Assembly (NCBI RefSeq): GCF_006385575.1
Contig: NZ_CP041040.1
Span: 1,860,001-1,924,000 of the forward strand
Reading direction: 5' to 3'
Source of the DNA: Microbacterium foliorum
GTDB taxonomy: Bacteria; Actinomycetota; Actinomycetes; Actinomycetales; Microbacteriaceae
DNA: 64,000 bases
Shown here: piece by piece, positions 28,063 to 37,968 of the stretch
Layout of the letters: each line of letters begins with the position of its first letter
Numbering within the stretch: the first letter of the stretch is position 1
The notes under the pieces: generated by a model
The model's database searches: none
Seen by the model: the letters and a program-made list of their open reading frames with translations, nothing else
What the model was told of the DNA's origin: nothing
Made by a program: the position numbers and the translations under genes

Positions 28063-31000
28063 TCACTCGCCCCCGGTCGGGAGACCCACCTTCGGCCGGG
28101 CCCACGAGCGACCGCGGGTGTCCTTCAGGATGTCGTACTCCACATCGACGTGCGGTTCGATCGCGCTGTACTTGTCGTTCGGCGCACCGATCACGAGCTG
28201 GAACCCGAGACCCCGCCACGCGCCGATCGCACGCTTCGTGAAATGCGCGTCCGCCTTGATCAGTGCCTCGTCCATGAACACCGGCGCGTACCGCGGACGC
28301 TCCGCGCCCGCATCGCCGAGCTGATATCGCAGCGCCGCGCCCACGATGAACGCGACGAGCTCCTGCGACTCTCCACCCGACTTCTCGCCGATGTGATCGT
28401 AGAGCGCGACGTGCTCGCGCGTCGTGGCATGGATCCGCTCCGCACTCACCCGCACATGGTTGCGCACGTCGATGAGCTCGGCGAAGTCCGGCGCCGTCCG
28501 CCGCATCCGACCGATGAGGCGGCTCATCCTCCGGTAGACGCTCTCGCGATCGGCGTCCGTCTCGGCGGCGTCGATGAGGCTGCGCACCTCACGCAGCTCC
28601 TTGCGGAATCGCCTGCGCGCTTCCGACTGGTTCTCGCGTGGCGTGATCTGAAGGCGGTGTTCATCGTCGTAGAACGGCAGCTCCTCCATGATCCTGTTGA
28701 TCGGGTCGATGCGGTTCTTGATCTCGCGCAGCGAGCGGCCGAGCGTCGAGTCCAGACTCGTCAGATCGTTTCCGGACAGCTTGAGAAGGCTGTCCCGCCA
28801 CTCGGACTCCAGTTCGTGCAGGCCGTTGGTCTCCAGCGCATCGAGGATCCCCTCGAACTCGGCGACCGACTCGTCGGGGTCGGGCAGGATCGTGAGGGTG
28901 TCCCAGCGCTCGAGGAACCCGGTCATCAGGCGTCGCATCTGCTCGCGCTGATCCGCGTGCGCCGTGGCCGCCGACGTGCGGTCCTCGAGCAGCCTGGTCG
29001 CCGCGGTGCGCAATGCGGAGTCGAGGTGGGCGAGCCGTTCTGACGCGGTGACGCTGACAGCCGCGTCCGCACCGAGGAAGCGCGCGTCGAGGAACGAACG
29101 ATGCCGCTCCTCGAGCGCGATCTCCGCCGCCTCGGCCGCATCGACGATCCTCTGACAGTCGTCGACCTGGTCGGTCACGTCCACCCAACGGTCCTGGGCG
29201 AGGGTCAGGTCGCCCCCGAGACGGGAGCTCTCGTCCCGCAGACGACTCGCCCGCTTCCTCAGCTCGTCAGCCTGAGAACGCAGTTCCGCGATCTTCGGGT
29301 TCTCGTCGGTGACCTCCGCCTCGACCGCGAGCCATCGTTCGCGCTCCGCCGAGACGGCCTCGACATCGATCTGCTCCCAGGTGAGGTCCTCGATCTTCGC
29401 ATGTGCCTTCGCGGTGGCCTCGATGCGGTCGAGGGCCGACTCCGCTGACTCGGCCGCCGCGGCCGCCGCATCCCGTCGCATCTCGAGCTCGGCGATCTGC
29501 TCGTCGAGTTCCCGCAGACGGCGCGCGTTCGAGAACCCGAGCATGTTCGCGCGGCCATGCCCGCCGTGGGACCCCCGGTCTCCCTGCGACACCTGCCCGG
29601 TGAGCGTCAGAGCACGGGGATGCTGGGCGAGCTCGGCCGTCGAGTCGACGCACACGTACGCGAACCGCTCGCGGAGTCGCTGCTGAAGCCACCCGGTGAA
29701 CGGCGTCGACCTGTGATCGAGACGGCCGGGAAGGGTTCGAGGGTCGGCCGTCCGAGACTCGGCGAGACCGGTGTGCACACCCTCGTAGGTGATCCGCTCC
29801 GCGGTGCGCACCGAGTCGATGGCGGTGCGGAACCGAGGGAGGTTAGAGACGTCGATCAGCAGCGTCCGCGCGAACCCGCCGAGTGCCAGATTGAACGCTT
29901 CCCGCCACGGCTCGAACTCGGTGCGCACCTCGATCAGCTCCCCGACGAAGGGCAGATCCGTCGGGGCGAGCCCGGCGGCCTGAGCGAGCAGGGCTCTCGA
30001 CTCGTGCAGATGTGCGGGGATGCTCCCCCGCAGGTCTCGGGTGCGGTCGCGCTCGGCACGCACCTGCGCGAGCTCGGTCTCCACCGCTCTGCGTGCGGAC
30101 TCGGCGTCGGCGAAGTCCGCGCGGGCGCCTCGGATCCCGGCCTGCGGCAGTTCCTGACCGACACGGGTGAGCAGGCTCTCGAACTGGGACGCGTCGTTCA
30201 CCTCGGCGCCGAGCTCGCCGGCGACCGCGTCGAAACGCGCCCGCTCGCGCTGAACGTCTTCGAGGCGGCGCTCGACGCCCCGCAGCTCTCGCTGAGCGGT
30301 CTCGAGACGATCGCCTCCGGACTGTCGCAGGACATCGAGAAGCCCTTCGCGCTCGACCTCCGCGGCGGTGATGAGGGCGTTCTTCTCGCGCACGGCCAGC
30401 CGGAGCGCCTGGGTCCGGTCGCGCAGTTCCGTCTCCACCTCACGCAGCAGGTCGAGACGACGCTCGGCGCTCCACAGCGCCGCGAGCGAGGTCGGCTCAG
30501 AGAAGACACCGACCTCATCCACGACCCGCATCCGCTCCGAGGCCTCTTCGATCCGCTGCGAGATCCCGCGGATTGGCTCGAGAGCCGCCACCTGCTGCTT
30601 GGCGACCAGCATCCGCGTGCGAGTGCTCTCGAGCTCATCGAAGTGAGCGACCACCGCGTCCGCGGTCGTCATCGTCTCGGGCTCTTCGAGCACGAGCTTC
30701 TTGTACAGGTCGTCCACAGTGGTGATCTGCTGCCCCGCCTGGATGCGGGCGAGAAGACTGATCGCCTTCGCGCCGGAGCCGGCCGCGCCTATGCCGAGCA
30801 CGGCGTGCAGCCGTGCCGAGAACTCGCGATCGGTCGCGACCGGATCCAACCCGACGGCGCGCACCGAAGTGTCGCTGAGGCGGTGAACCGCGGCGCGCTC
30901 GAGCTGCGTGAGGTCGAACGTGCCGTCGACCGTCGCTCGCAGCCTCGCCGTGTCCTCGAGCGTTCGGGCATCCGCAGGGATGTACCACCCGCGCACCGCC

Positions 31001-31422
31001 GTGAAGCGCGATCCGTCGTGGTCCAACCAGGTCATCGAGACGGCGCTCCACGTGTCCTCGCCGTCGCCGCGCAGCACACGGAGCTTCGTGCCCTCGTCGG
31101 TGCGGGACTCGTCGATCTTGCCGCGCCCGTACGACAGGATGTTCCGCTGCTCCTCCCCGCGCGGACGCCCGGTGACGCCACCGTTGGAGGCACCGTTGAA
31201 CGGAGTGGTGTGCGGCATCATCAGGGCGATGTAGCCGTCCATGAGCGTGGACTTGCCCGAGCCCGATCCGCCGCACAGCAGGGTGGCATCCGGTGAGAAC
31301 CGCACGCGGTGCGGCCCGCCGTCGTAACCGCCCCAGTTGATGAGCTGCAGCTCCTCGGCGACCCACTGCTGGCCGCGAGAGCTCGCGGGGATCATCCCGA
31401 AGAGCGTGTCCATCATCGTCAT
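28063..31422 (-). CDS. jetC: Wadjet/Mks-like SMC ATPase JetC
   Basis: 1119-residue SMC-like motor. Walker [10 protein letters not shown] is at 51-59; the ABC signature SGGESQELV is near 1015; Walker [11 protein letters not shown] is near 1046. Between them are long coiled-coil arms (runs such as [18 protein letters not shown] and [19 protein letters not shown]) around a short central Gly/His-rich segment ([13 protein letters not shown]). In Wadjet and MksBEF complexes this subunit extrudes DNA loops. The ATG at 31422 overlaps the jetB stop as ATGA; an upstream in-frame start lies inside jetB. No JetD/MksG nuclease gene follows: only 15 bases separate this stop from the convergent decarboxylase. 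Confidence 0.88.
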   Translation of the reverse strand: MTMMDTLFGMIPASSRGQQWVAEELQLINWGGYDGGPHRVRFSPDATLLCGGSGSGKSTLMDGYIALMMPHTTPFNGASNGGVTGRPRGEEQRNILSYGRGKIDESRTDEGTKLRVLRGDGEDTWSAVSMTWLDHDGSRFTAVRGWYIPADARTLEDTARLRATVDGTFDLTQLERAAVHRLSDTSVRAVGLDPVATDREFSARLHAVLGIGAAGSGAKAISLLARIQAGQQITTVDDLYKKLVLEEPETMTTADAVVAHFDELESTRTRMLVAKQQVAALEPIRGISQRIEEASERMRVVDEVGVFSEPTSLAALWSAERRLDLLREVETELRDRTQALRLAVREKNALITAAEVEREGLLDVLRQSGGDRLETAQRELRGVERRLEDVQRERARFDAVAGELGAEVNDASQFESLLTRVGQELPQAGIRGARADFADAESARRAVETELAQVRAERDRTRDLRGSIPAHLHESRALLAQAAGLAPTDLPFVGELIEVRTEFEPWREAFNLALGGFARTLLIDVSNLPRFRTAIDSVRTAERITYEGVHTGLAESRTADPRTLPGRLDHRSTPFTGWLQQRLRERFAYVCVDSTAELAQHPRALTLTGQVSQGDRGSHGGHGRANMLGFSNARRLRELDEQIAELEMRRDAAAAAAESAESALDRIEATAKAHAKIEDLTWEQIDVEAVSAERERWLAVEAEVTDENPKIAELRSQADELRKRASRLRDESSRLGGDLTLAQDRWVDVTDQVDDCQRIVDAAEAAEIALEERHRSFLDARFLGADAAVSVTASERLAHLDSALRTAATRLLEDRTSAATAHADQREQMRRLMTGFLERWDTLTILPDPDESVAEFEGILDALETNGLHELESEWRDSLLKLSGNDLTSLDSTLGRSLREIKNRIDPINRIMEELPFYDDEHRLQITPRENQSEARRRFRKELREVRSLIDAAETDADRESVYRRMSRLIGRMRRTAPDFAELIDVRNHVRVSAERIHATTREHVALYDHIGEKSGGESQELVAFIVGAALRYQLGDAGAERPRYAPVFMDEALIKADAHFTKRAIGAWRGLGFQLVIGAPNDKYSAIEPHVDVEYDILKDTRGRSWARPKVGLPTGGE

Positions 31423-32078
31423 CGCGCCACCGCCGACTGGGCTCGCAGCCACTCCCGCAGCTCCTTGAGGGTCTCGGCACTGAGCACCACCTCGACGAGC
31501 GCGGTGATCCGATACCGTCCGCTGGTCTCCTCCTGCACGATGCCCTCTCTGTCCAGCCTGTCCAATGCGCTGCGAATCGCCCTCTGCTGCTTCGCGGTTC
31601 CCCCGTCGGCATCGGCGAAGTAGCTCAGGACGGTCTGCTCGACGTCCTCGATGTCGATCCGCACCGAGCCCTCGCCGGATGCGGACTCGCGCTGGTAGAC
31701 GGTTCGCAGGTGCACCAGCACGAGCGTCTCGGCACGCGAATACGGCGAGTCCTTCAGCAGCACGGGCATCTCGACCTCGTCGGAGCGCAGCTGCTGTTTG
31801 TACGCGAACCCTCGTGCGTGATCGATGATCAGCCGCAGGTAGATGTCATTGAGCCGCGACTCGATCACGTGCTGGTGCTCGATCAGCAGCGTCCACTCGC
31901 GCCGGTTGCGCTCCATCGAGATGAAGCGGCGCTGGAGGAGGTGCACGAGCACACGCCTGATCTCCGGATCGAGCGTGCCGCGGTCACCCGGGAAGTGCGC
32001 CTCGAGGTCGTCCTCCATCGCGGTGGGGGCGATGAAACCCTCGTCAGCGACGGCCGTCGTGAGGTCGTCGTCACTCAT
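31419..32078 (-). CDS. jetB: Wadjet/Mks-like kleisin-partner JetB (DUF4194 type)
   Basis: 219 residues in the size and helical pattern of DUF4194/MksE proteins, the tandem winged-helix subunit that bridges kleisin and SMC heads. The core '[29 protein letters not shown]' and '[21 protein letters not shown]' segments fit the family. Start at the ATG 32078 because AGAGG lies 6 bases before it; a second ATG two codons upstream has no room for a ribosome site. It overlaps jetA by 8 bases and jetC by 4. Confidence 0.85.
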   Translation of the reverse strand: MSDDDLTTAVADEGFIAPTAMEDDLEAHFPGDRGTLDPEIRRVLVHLLQRRFISMERNRREWTLLIEHQHVIESRLNDIYLRLIIDHARGFAYKQQLRSDEVEMPVLLKDSPYSRAETLVLVHLRTVYQRESASGEGSVRIDIEDVEQTVLSYFADADGGTAKQQRAIRSALDRLDREGIVQEETSGRYRITALVEVVLSAETLKELREWLRAQSAVAR

Positions 32079-33534
32079 CTGCATCCTCTTTCGTGCTGCG
32101 GGCGATCACGGTGCCGAAAGCGAAACGGCGAGTCGTCCCGTCAGGCCTCAGGGCTTCGACCGTCGAGATGCCATCGCCGTCCGTGAGGCCGTTCCGGTGC
32201 GCGATCTCGAGCAGTCCGAGGAGATCGACGGGGCGTCGAGCCGCGTCAGGAACCGCCCGGAACGCCTTGGCGAGATCGAACTCCGCACCGAGTCCGGCGA
32301 CGTACTCCTCGAGCTCGGCGTACCTCGGACCACCCCAGGCACGCGTGTCGTGGTCGAGGAAGTCGACGTCGTCGGCATCCGTGAGCGGGGCGGGAGCTCG
32401 CGGCGGGCGGATGTCGCTGGTCGTCTGACGGAGATGCCCGAGGTCGACGAGCGGCATGCTGCGCACCGGATCGACGACCGTGGCCGGCTCTGACCAGCCG
32501 TGGAGCCCTGCGATGACGTCTCGCAGAAGGTCGTCGATCTGACGATCCCGCAGCGGATCGTGGGTCTTCACCTGACCGGTGATCACGTGCGAGGCACGGC
32601 GCTGAGCGGCCAGCACCTCTTCCACTCCCAGTTCGACGCGGCGGGCGATCGCATCGAGCTCGGCACGCTGCGAGCCGTCGAGCATGCGCGCGAAGGGCTG
32701 GTCGAGAAGCTCACGAAGCTGCTCGGTGAGGGCATCGATGCGCTCGGGGTCGCCGATCAGGCGCAGGGCTCCTGCGAAGGCACGCCCCTCCGGGGTCGAC
32801 TGCATCACGTCCTGGGCGCGTTGGAGATACTCGCGCAGCACCTCGCTCGTCGGCCTCTCATCCCTCCGAAGGTGAGCGACGACATCGCGTTGCATGGCCC
32901 GGAGCGACTCAGCCACTCGGGTGAAATCGGCCGGCAGCTCACGCGCCAGATGAAGGACGTTCTCCGCTTCCTCGAGGAGTTCCTCGTCATCTACAGGCAC
33001 CGCGTGACCGGATTCCTGGATTCGCGCGATCTCGGCGTCGATGATGTCGCGCTCCGCCTGCAGCCGGGAGAGGCGACGAACCGGATCGACCTCGGCGCTG
33101 ACGGAGAGATGTTCCACGGCGTCGAGCAGGGTGCGCACCCGGGAGTTCGACACCCGCGTCCGCCCGCCGCCGGTGCGGCCAGATATCTCGAGCGCGGCGA
33201 CGGCGTGCGCCGACAGACGATAGACCTCGACGTCGTCGTCGATCTGTTGGATCAGCCACCCCAGGCGCACCCAGCTGCGGCATACGTCGCGTCCGCTCCC
33301 CGACGGCAGCTTCCTGTCGTCCTCGTCGCGCCCCGCCGCGCGGAGCTCGTCGAGCACCTCGGCCATTTCGGCGTGCGCATCCGCTACCGCCACCGACGCC
33401 CGGTCAGCGTTGAACAGCAGGGTGAGCGACGCCACGACGAACGGGGCGAATCGACCGTGCAGAAGGTCGAGCGTCGGGGTGCTGAATGCGGTGATGGCGC
33501 GCGCGTACGCGGCCTCAGCCCTGGATCCAGTCAC
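32071..33534 (-). CDS. jetA: Wadjet/Mks-like kleisin JetA (DUF3375 type)
   Basis: 487 residues, GTG start. The N-terminus ([22 protein letters not shown]) and '[28 protein letters not shown]' match the DUF3375 N-terminal winged helix; the middle is helical ([22 protein letters not shown]) and the C-terminal part is the second winged-helix region. It acts as the kleisin of the condensin-like complex. The start codon has no Shine-Dalgarno sequence and lies about 8 bases after a TATTCT box, so the message may be leaderless. Confidence 0.85.
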   Translation of the reverse strand: MTGSRAEAAYARAITAFSTPTLDLLHGRFAPFVVASLTLLFNADRASVAVADAHAEMAEVLDELRAAGRDEDDRKLPSGSGRDVCRSWVRLGWLIQQIDDDVEVYRLSAHAVAALEISGRTGGGRTRVSNSRVRTLLDAVEHLSVSAEVDPVRRLSRLQAERDIIDAEIARIQESGHAVPVDDEELLEEAENVLHLARELPADFTRVAESLRAMQRDVVAHLRRDERPTSEVLREYLQRAQDVMQSTPEGRAFAGALRLIGDPERIDALTEQLRELLDQPFARMLDGSQRAELDAIARRVELGVEEVLAAQRRASHVITGQVKTHDPLRDRQIDDLLRDVIAGLHGWSEPATVVDPVRSMPLVDLGHLRQTTSDIRPPRAPAPLTDADDVDFLDHDTRAWGGPRYAELEEYVAGLGAEFDLAKAFRAVPDAARRPVDLLGLLEIAHRNGLTDGDGISTVEALRPDGTTRRFAFGTVIARSTKEDADE

Positions 33535-33547
33535 TCGAAAGAGAATA
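33535..33547 (-). promoter_or_regulatory. Probable -10 box giving a leaderless jetA transcript
   Basis: TATTCT (minus strand, 33547-33542) ends seven bases before the jetA GTG. Transcription would begin at or next to the start codon. The -35 region is weak. The site lies in the 74-base gap after pdxT, so jetABC can be expressed independently of pdxST. Confidence 0.4.
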
Positions 33548-33608
33548 GTCCGACCTGGGACCCCGACTCGTCATGCGCAGGTGCATGGCGGGTCGCCCTG
33601 GATAGACG

Positions 33609-34211
33609 TCATCGACCGCTGCGGTCTCCGACACGCTCGAGGAACATCTCATGGAAGCGCGTCTCGCCGTCGACCTCGGGGTGGAAGCTGGTTCCGAGGA
33701 GCGCCCCGTGCCGCACTGCGACGATCCCACCGTCGGGCAGCGTCGCGAGCACCTCGACGTCGGGACCGACCCGCTCGACGATCGGAGCGCGGATGAATGT
33801 CGCGTGCACCGGGAGCTCCCCCAGCGCCGGAACGTCGAGCGGAATCTCGAAGGAATCCGTCTGTCGCCCGAAGGCATTGCGGCGCACCGCGATGTCCATG
33901 CCGCCGAACGACTGCTGGCCCTCAATGCCGTCGAGCACCTCGTCTGCGAGCAGGATCAACCCGGCGCACGTGCCGTACACCGGAAGCCCCGCGGCGATCG
34001 CGGCACGGATCGGCTCCTGCATCCCGAAGGTGCGAGAGAGCTTGTCGATCACGCTGGACTCGCCACCGGGGATCACGAGCCCGTCGACGACCGCGAGCTC
34101 TTCGGGGCGACGCACCAGCACCGTTTCGGCGCCGAGTCCGGCCAGCAGGGCGGCGTGCTCGCGCACATCGCCCTGCAACGCGAGCACCCCGACCCGTGGG
34201 CTACCAGCCAC
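33609..34211 (-). CDS. pdxT: Pyridoxal 5'-phosphate synthase glutaminase subunit PdxT
   Basis: 200-residue class I glutaminase that feeds ammonia to PdxS. The oxyanion/nucleophile segment [11 protein letters not shown] carries the catalytic Cys, and GTSFHPEV the catalytic His. Start at GTG 34211 ([16 protein letters not shown]), overlapping the pdxS stop by 11 bases; a longer in-frame reading has unrelated sequence inside pdxS. Confidence 0.95.
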   Translation of the reverse strand: MAGSPRVGVLALQGDVREHAALLAGLGAETVLVRRPEELAVVDGLVIPGGESSVIDKLSRTFGMQEPIRAAIAAGLPVYGTCAGLILLADEVLDGIEGQQSFGGMDIAVRRNAFGRQTDSFEIPLDVPALGELPVHATFIRAPIVERVGPDVEVLATLPDGGIVAVRHGALLGTSFHPEVDGETRFHEMFLERVGDRSGR

Positions 34212-35094
34212 GCTCGGCCAGGCGGTGCGGTGCGGGGAGGTCGGAGACGTTGATGCCCACCATCGCCTCGCCGAGACCGCGTGAGACCTCAGCGATGACC
34301 TTCGCGTCATCGAAGAACGTGGTCGCCTTGACGATCGCCTTGGCGCGCTCTGCAGGGTTTCCCGACTTGAAGATGCCGGATCCGACGAACACGCCGTCGG
34401 CGCCGAGCTGCATCATCATCGCGGCATCTGCGGGCGTCGCGACACCGCCGGCGACGAACAGCACGACGGGCAGCTTGCCGGTCTCGGCGATCTCGGCCAC
34501 GAGCTCGTAAGGTGCCTGCAGCTCCTTCGCAGCGACGAACAGCTCGTCCTTCGGCAGTGCGGTGAGCGCGGCGATCTCGCCGCGGATCTTGCGGATGTGC
34601 TTCATCGCCTCGGAGACATCGCCGGTGCCGGCCTCGCCCTTGGAACGGATCATGGCAGCACCCTCGTTGATCCGGCGGAGCGCCTCACCGAGGTTCGTGG
34701 CACCGCAGACGAACGGCACGTTGAAGCCCTGCTTGTCGATGTGGTTCACGTAGTCGGCGGGCGACAGCACCTCGGACTCGTCGATGTAGTCGACACCGAG
34801 CTCCTGCAGCACCTGCGCCTCGACGAAGTGGCCGATGCGCGCCTTGGCCATCACAGGAATCGAGACCGAAGCGATGATGCTGTCGATCATGTCGGGGTCG
34901 CTCATGCGCGAGACGCCACCCTGGGCACGGATGTCAGCGGGAACCCGCTCGAGGGCCATCACGGCGACAGCGCCGGCATCCTCGGCGATCTTCGCCTGGT
35001 CGGCGGTGACGACGTCCATGATCACCCCGCCCTTGAGCATCTCAGCGAGACCGCGCTTGACGCGCGAGGATCCGGTGGTGGTCTGTTCGGTCAT
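34201..35094 (-). CDS. pdxS: Pyridoxal 5'-phosphate synthase lyase subunit PdxS
   Basis: 297-residue TIM-barrel enzyme that builds PLP from ribose 5-phosphate, glyceraldehyde 3-phosphate and ammonia. Highly conserved segments [37 protein letters not shown] and [14 protein letters not shown] (active-site lysine) are present. ATG at 35094 with AGGAG five bases upstream. It is transcribed divergently from the MocR-type regulator, as expected for PdxR-controlled pdxST. Confidence 0.97.
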   Translation of the reverse strand: MTEQTTTGSSRVKRGLAEMLKGGVIMDVVTADQAKIAEDAGAVAVMALERVPADIRAQGGVSRMSDPDMIDSIIASVSIPVMAKARIGHFVEAQVLQELGVDYIDESEVLSPADYVNHIDKQGFNVPFVCGATNLGEALRRINEGAAMIRSKGEAGTGDVSEAMKHIRKIRGEIAALTALPKDELFVAAKELQAPYELVAEIAETGKLPVVLFVAGGVATPADAAMMMQLGADGVFVGSGIFKSGNPAERAKAIVKATTFFDDAKVIAEVSRGLGEAMVGINVSDLPAPHRLAERGW

Positions 35095-35133
35095 GAGAGC
35101 TCCTGTCGGGGAAGCACGATGTGCATGGCTGTC

Positions 35134-35164
35134 GAAACGATGTCTCGTTTGATCTAGGCCAAAC
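35134..35164. promoter_or_regulatory. Candidate PdxR operator in the pdxS-pdxR intergenic region
   Basis: The 113-base divergent region contains AAACGA-TGTC-TCGTTT (35135-35150), a perfect 6-base inverted repeat, and an overlapping GTTTG-N8-CAAAC (35147-35164). Their position between pdxS and its likely regulator makes them the best operator candidates. MocR-type binding is inferred, not seen. Confidence 0.4.
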
Positions 35165-35207
35165 AGTAGCACTGTCCGGGACGACCTAGAATCGGACGTG
35201 AGGACTC

Positions 35208-36515
35208 ATGAGCGACCAGATCACCGGAACGACCGCAGCGGACATCGCCGACAGCGTGCGAGGGCTGCGCGATCGCGGAGTCCTGCGCGCAGGGAGCCCT
35301 CTTCCACCTGTTCGTGAGCTCGCTGCGACGCTCGGTGTCAATCGCAACACCGCCGTCGCCGCCTACCGGCAGCTCGCCCAGGCGGGCATCGTCATCTCGC
35401 GCGGTCGCGCGGGCACCGTCATCACGGGTCTGGAGGCCGTCGCCCAGGAGGGCTACGCGTCCGACACGGTGCTGCGCGACGTCGGCACCGGCAACCCCGA
35501 CCCCCGGCTGATCCCCGATCCGTCGCACGCGCTCGCCACGGTCGCCGGGCGACCCGTGCTCTATGGAGAACCCGTGATCGACCGTGGTCTCGAGCAGTGG
35601 GCGCAGCAGTGGATCACGAACGACATCGGACACCTCGACTTCCGCATCACCGTGACCAGCGGCGCAGTCGATGCGGTCGAGCGTCTTCTCGCGCAGGCCC
35701 TGATGCGCGATGACGCCGTCGCGCTCGAAGACCCCTGCTTCCTGGCCAGCATCCACACGGTGCGTCTCGGCGGATACCGCGCCGTGCCGGTGCCCGTCGA
35801 CGACGAGGGCATGACCGTTCAGGGACTCCGCGACGCATTGGATGCCGGCATCCGCGCCGTGATCTGCACCCCGCGTGCCCAGAATCCGACCGGCGCGAGC
35901 CTCACAGCCACGCGCGCCGCCGAGCTGCGCGCCGTGCTCGTCGACCACCCCTATGTGCTGATCATCGAGGACGACCACTTCTCGATGCTGTCCCATCGGC
36001 CGTACGAGTCGCTGATCGGCCCGGAGCACCGACGGTTCGCCCTCGTGCGCTCGGTCTCGAAGTTCCTGGGACCCGACATGTGCCTCGCGATCGCCGCGAC
36101 GGACGCGACCACGGCCGAGCGCCTCGCCATGCGGCTCAGCCCCGGCACCACCTGGGTCAGCCACCTGCTGCAGCGCCTCACTCTGACCCAGCTGACCGAC
36201 GAATCGGTCGTCTCACGGATCGCCGAGGCCCGCGAGCATTACGCCGCGAGGAACACCGCGTTCGCCACCCGTCTGCGTGAGGAGGGACTCGACTCCCCCG
36301 CCACCGACGGACTCAGCCTGTGGGTGCAGCTTCCGAAACCGGCGAGGGTCGTCGCCGAACGACTGATGCGACGCGGATGGCTGGCGCGCACGGGAGACGA
36401 TTTCGCCCTCGATGAGCGGGCCGAACCCTCACACCACCTGCGCCTCACCGTGCACGACCTGTCGGACGACGACGCGGAGACGCTCGTCGCCGACCTCGTC
36501 GCGGCCGTGCGATGA
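35208..36515 (+). CDS. pdxR: MocR-type (GntR/aminotransferase) regulator, PdxR-like
   Basis: 435 residues: an N-terminal GntR winged helix (LPPVRELAATLGVNRNTAVAAYRQL), a linker, and a fold-type I aminotransferase-like domain with the PLP lysine in VRSVSKFLGPD. MocR regulators sense PLP; those beside pdxST (PdxR) activate PLP synthesis when PLP is low. The divergent arrangement with pdxS and the adjacent pyridoxal kinase support this role. Good GAGG site before the ATG. Confidence 0.88.
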   Translation: MSDQITGTTAADIADSVRGLRDRGVLRAGSPLPPVRELAATLGVNRNTAVAAYRQLAQAGIVISRGRAGTVITGLEAVAQEGYASDTVLRDVGTGNPDPRLIPDPSHALATVAGRPVLYGEPVIDRGLEQWAQQWITNDIGHLDFRITVTSGAVDAVERLLAQALMRDDAVALEDPCFLASIHTVRLGGYRAVPVPVDDEGMTVQGLRDALDAGIRAVICTPRAQNPTGASLTATRAAELRAVLVDHPYVLIIEDDHFSMLSHRPYESLIGPEHRRFALVRSVSKFLGPDMCLAIAATDATTAERLAMRLSPGTTWVSHLLQRLTLTQLTDESVVSRIAEAREHYAARNTAFATRLREEGLDSPATDGLSLWVQLPKPARVVAERLMRRGWLARTGDDFALDERAEPSHHLRLTVHDLSDDDAETLVADLVAAVR

Positions 36516-36561
36516 TCACCCGCCGCGGGATCCTTCCCGCCCTCACTGAAAGGATCGGAGA

Positions 36562-37413
36562 ATGAAGATCCTCTCCATCCAGTCCGCCGTCGCGTACGGC
36601 CATGTCGGAAACTCCGCCGCAGTCTTCCCGCTGCAGCGCATCGGCGTCGAGGTTCTCCCGGTCTACACGGTGAACTTCTCGAACCACACCGGCTACGGCG
36701 CCTGGCGCGGACCCCTGATCGATCCGAACGACGTGCGTGAGGTCATCACGGGCATCGAGGAGCGCGGCGTCTTCGGCGAGATCGACGCGGTGCTCAGCGG
36801 CTATCAGGGCGGCGAGGGCATCGGCGATGTGATCATCGATGCCGTCGCACGGGTCAAAGCGGCCAACCCCGAAGCCGTGTACGCGTGCGACCCGGTGATG
36901 GGCAACGCGAAGTCCGGATGCTTCGTCGCACCGGCCATCCCGATCCTCCTGCGCGAGAAGGTCGTGCCGGCCGCCGACATCATCACTCCGAACCAGTTCG
37001 AGCTCGGCTTCCTCACCGACACCGAGCCCGACACGCTCGAGTCCACTCTGGCCTCGGTCGACCTCGCGATGGCCATGGGACCGCGCACGGTGCTCGTCAC
37101 GAGCGTCGAGCGCCCCGACCGCGAAGAGGGCACCATCGAGATGCTCGTCGCCGACCCGACCGGCGCCTGGATCGTGCAGACACCGCGTCTGCCGATGAAG
37201 GCCAACGGCTCGGGTGACGTGACCGCGGCCCTCTTCACGGCGCACTATGTCGCGACTGGCGACGCCAAGACGGCGCTCGAGCGCACGGCATCCAGCGTCT
37301 TCGATCTGCTCGCCGCGACCCTCGAGTCCGGTGCACGCGAACTGCAGCTCGTCGAGGCGCAGGAGTTCTACGCGAACCCGCGAATGCAGTTCACCGCACG
37401 ACAGGTGCGCTGA
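36562..37413 (+). CDS. pdxY: Pyridoxal kinase
   Basis: 283-residue ribokinase-superfamily enzyme that phosphorylates pyridoxal in the salvage pathway. It begins MKILSIQSAVAYGHVGNSAAVFPLQRIG, has YACDPVMGNAKSGCFV and DIITPNQFELGFLT, and ends with the anion-hole segment MKANGSGDVTAALF. It is downstream of pdxR on the same strand, so salvage and de novo B6 genes meet here. Confidence 0.93.
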   Translation: MKILSIQSAVAYGHVGNSAAVFPLQRIGVEVLPVYTVNFSNHTGYGAWRGPLIDPNDVREVITGIEERGVFGEIDAVLSGYQGGEGIGDVIIDAVARVKAANPEAVYACDPVMGNAKSGCFVAPAIPILLREKVVPAADIITPNQFELGFLTDTEPDTLESTLASVDLAMAMGPRTVLVTSVERPDREEGTIEMLVADPTGAWIVQTPRLPMKANGSGDVTAALFTAHYVATGDAKTALERTASSVFDLLAATLESGARELQLVEAQEFYANPRMQFTARQVR

Positions 37414-37419
37414 ACCGCA

Positions 37420-37968
37420 TCAGCCCTTCGGCCACGCGTTCGCGACAGCCTCGCGGACCTCGCCGAGCAGCTGTGGCAGCGCCTTGGTCTTCGCGATGAT
37501 CGGGAAGAAGTTGGCGTCCGACGTCCACCGCGGCACGATGTGCTGGTGCAGGTGGCCGTCGACGCCCGCTCCCGCGACGGCGCCCTGGTTCATACCGAGG
37601 TTGAAGCCGTCACAGCGCGACACCTCCCGGAGCACCCGCATGCCGATCTGGGTCAGCTCACCGATTTCCGCGACCTCTTCCGGCGTCGCCTGGTCGTAGG
37701 TCGCGATGTGGCGATACGGGCAGACCAGCATATGTCCCGAGTTGTAGGGGAACAGGTTGAGCAGCACGTAGGCCGTCTCTCCGCGTGCGACGATCAGCCG
37801 CTCGGCATCCGGGAACTTCGGAGCCTCGCAGAACGGGCACTCCTCGCGCAACGGCTCCGGCCCGGCCTGGATGTAGGCCATGCGGTGCGGGGTCCACAGA
37901 CGCTGGAACTCGTCGGGGACGCCGGCGAACTCGCCGGCGTCCTCCCACGGCTCCGAGGGCGTCGTCAC
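37420..37968 (-). CDS. HIT-family protein
   Basis: 182 residues with a zinc-ligand pair (CPFCEAP) and the histidine triad [10 protein letters not shown], so probably an Ap4A phosphorylase/hydrolase-like nucleotide-processing enzyme. The GTG start overlaps the thrS stop (GTGA). Following thrS is the standard actinobacterial position. Confidence 0.9.
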   Translation of the reverse strand: MTTPSEPWEDAGEFAGVPDEFQRLWTPHRMAYIQAGPEPLREECPFCEAPKFPDAERLIVARGETAYVLLNLFPYNSGHMLVCPYRHIATYDQATPEEVAEIGELTQIGMRVLREVSRCDGFNLGMNQGAVAGAGVDGHLHQHIVPRWTSDANFFPIIAKTKALPQLLGEVREAVANAWPKG

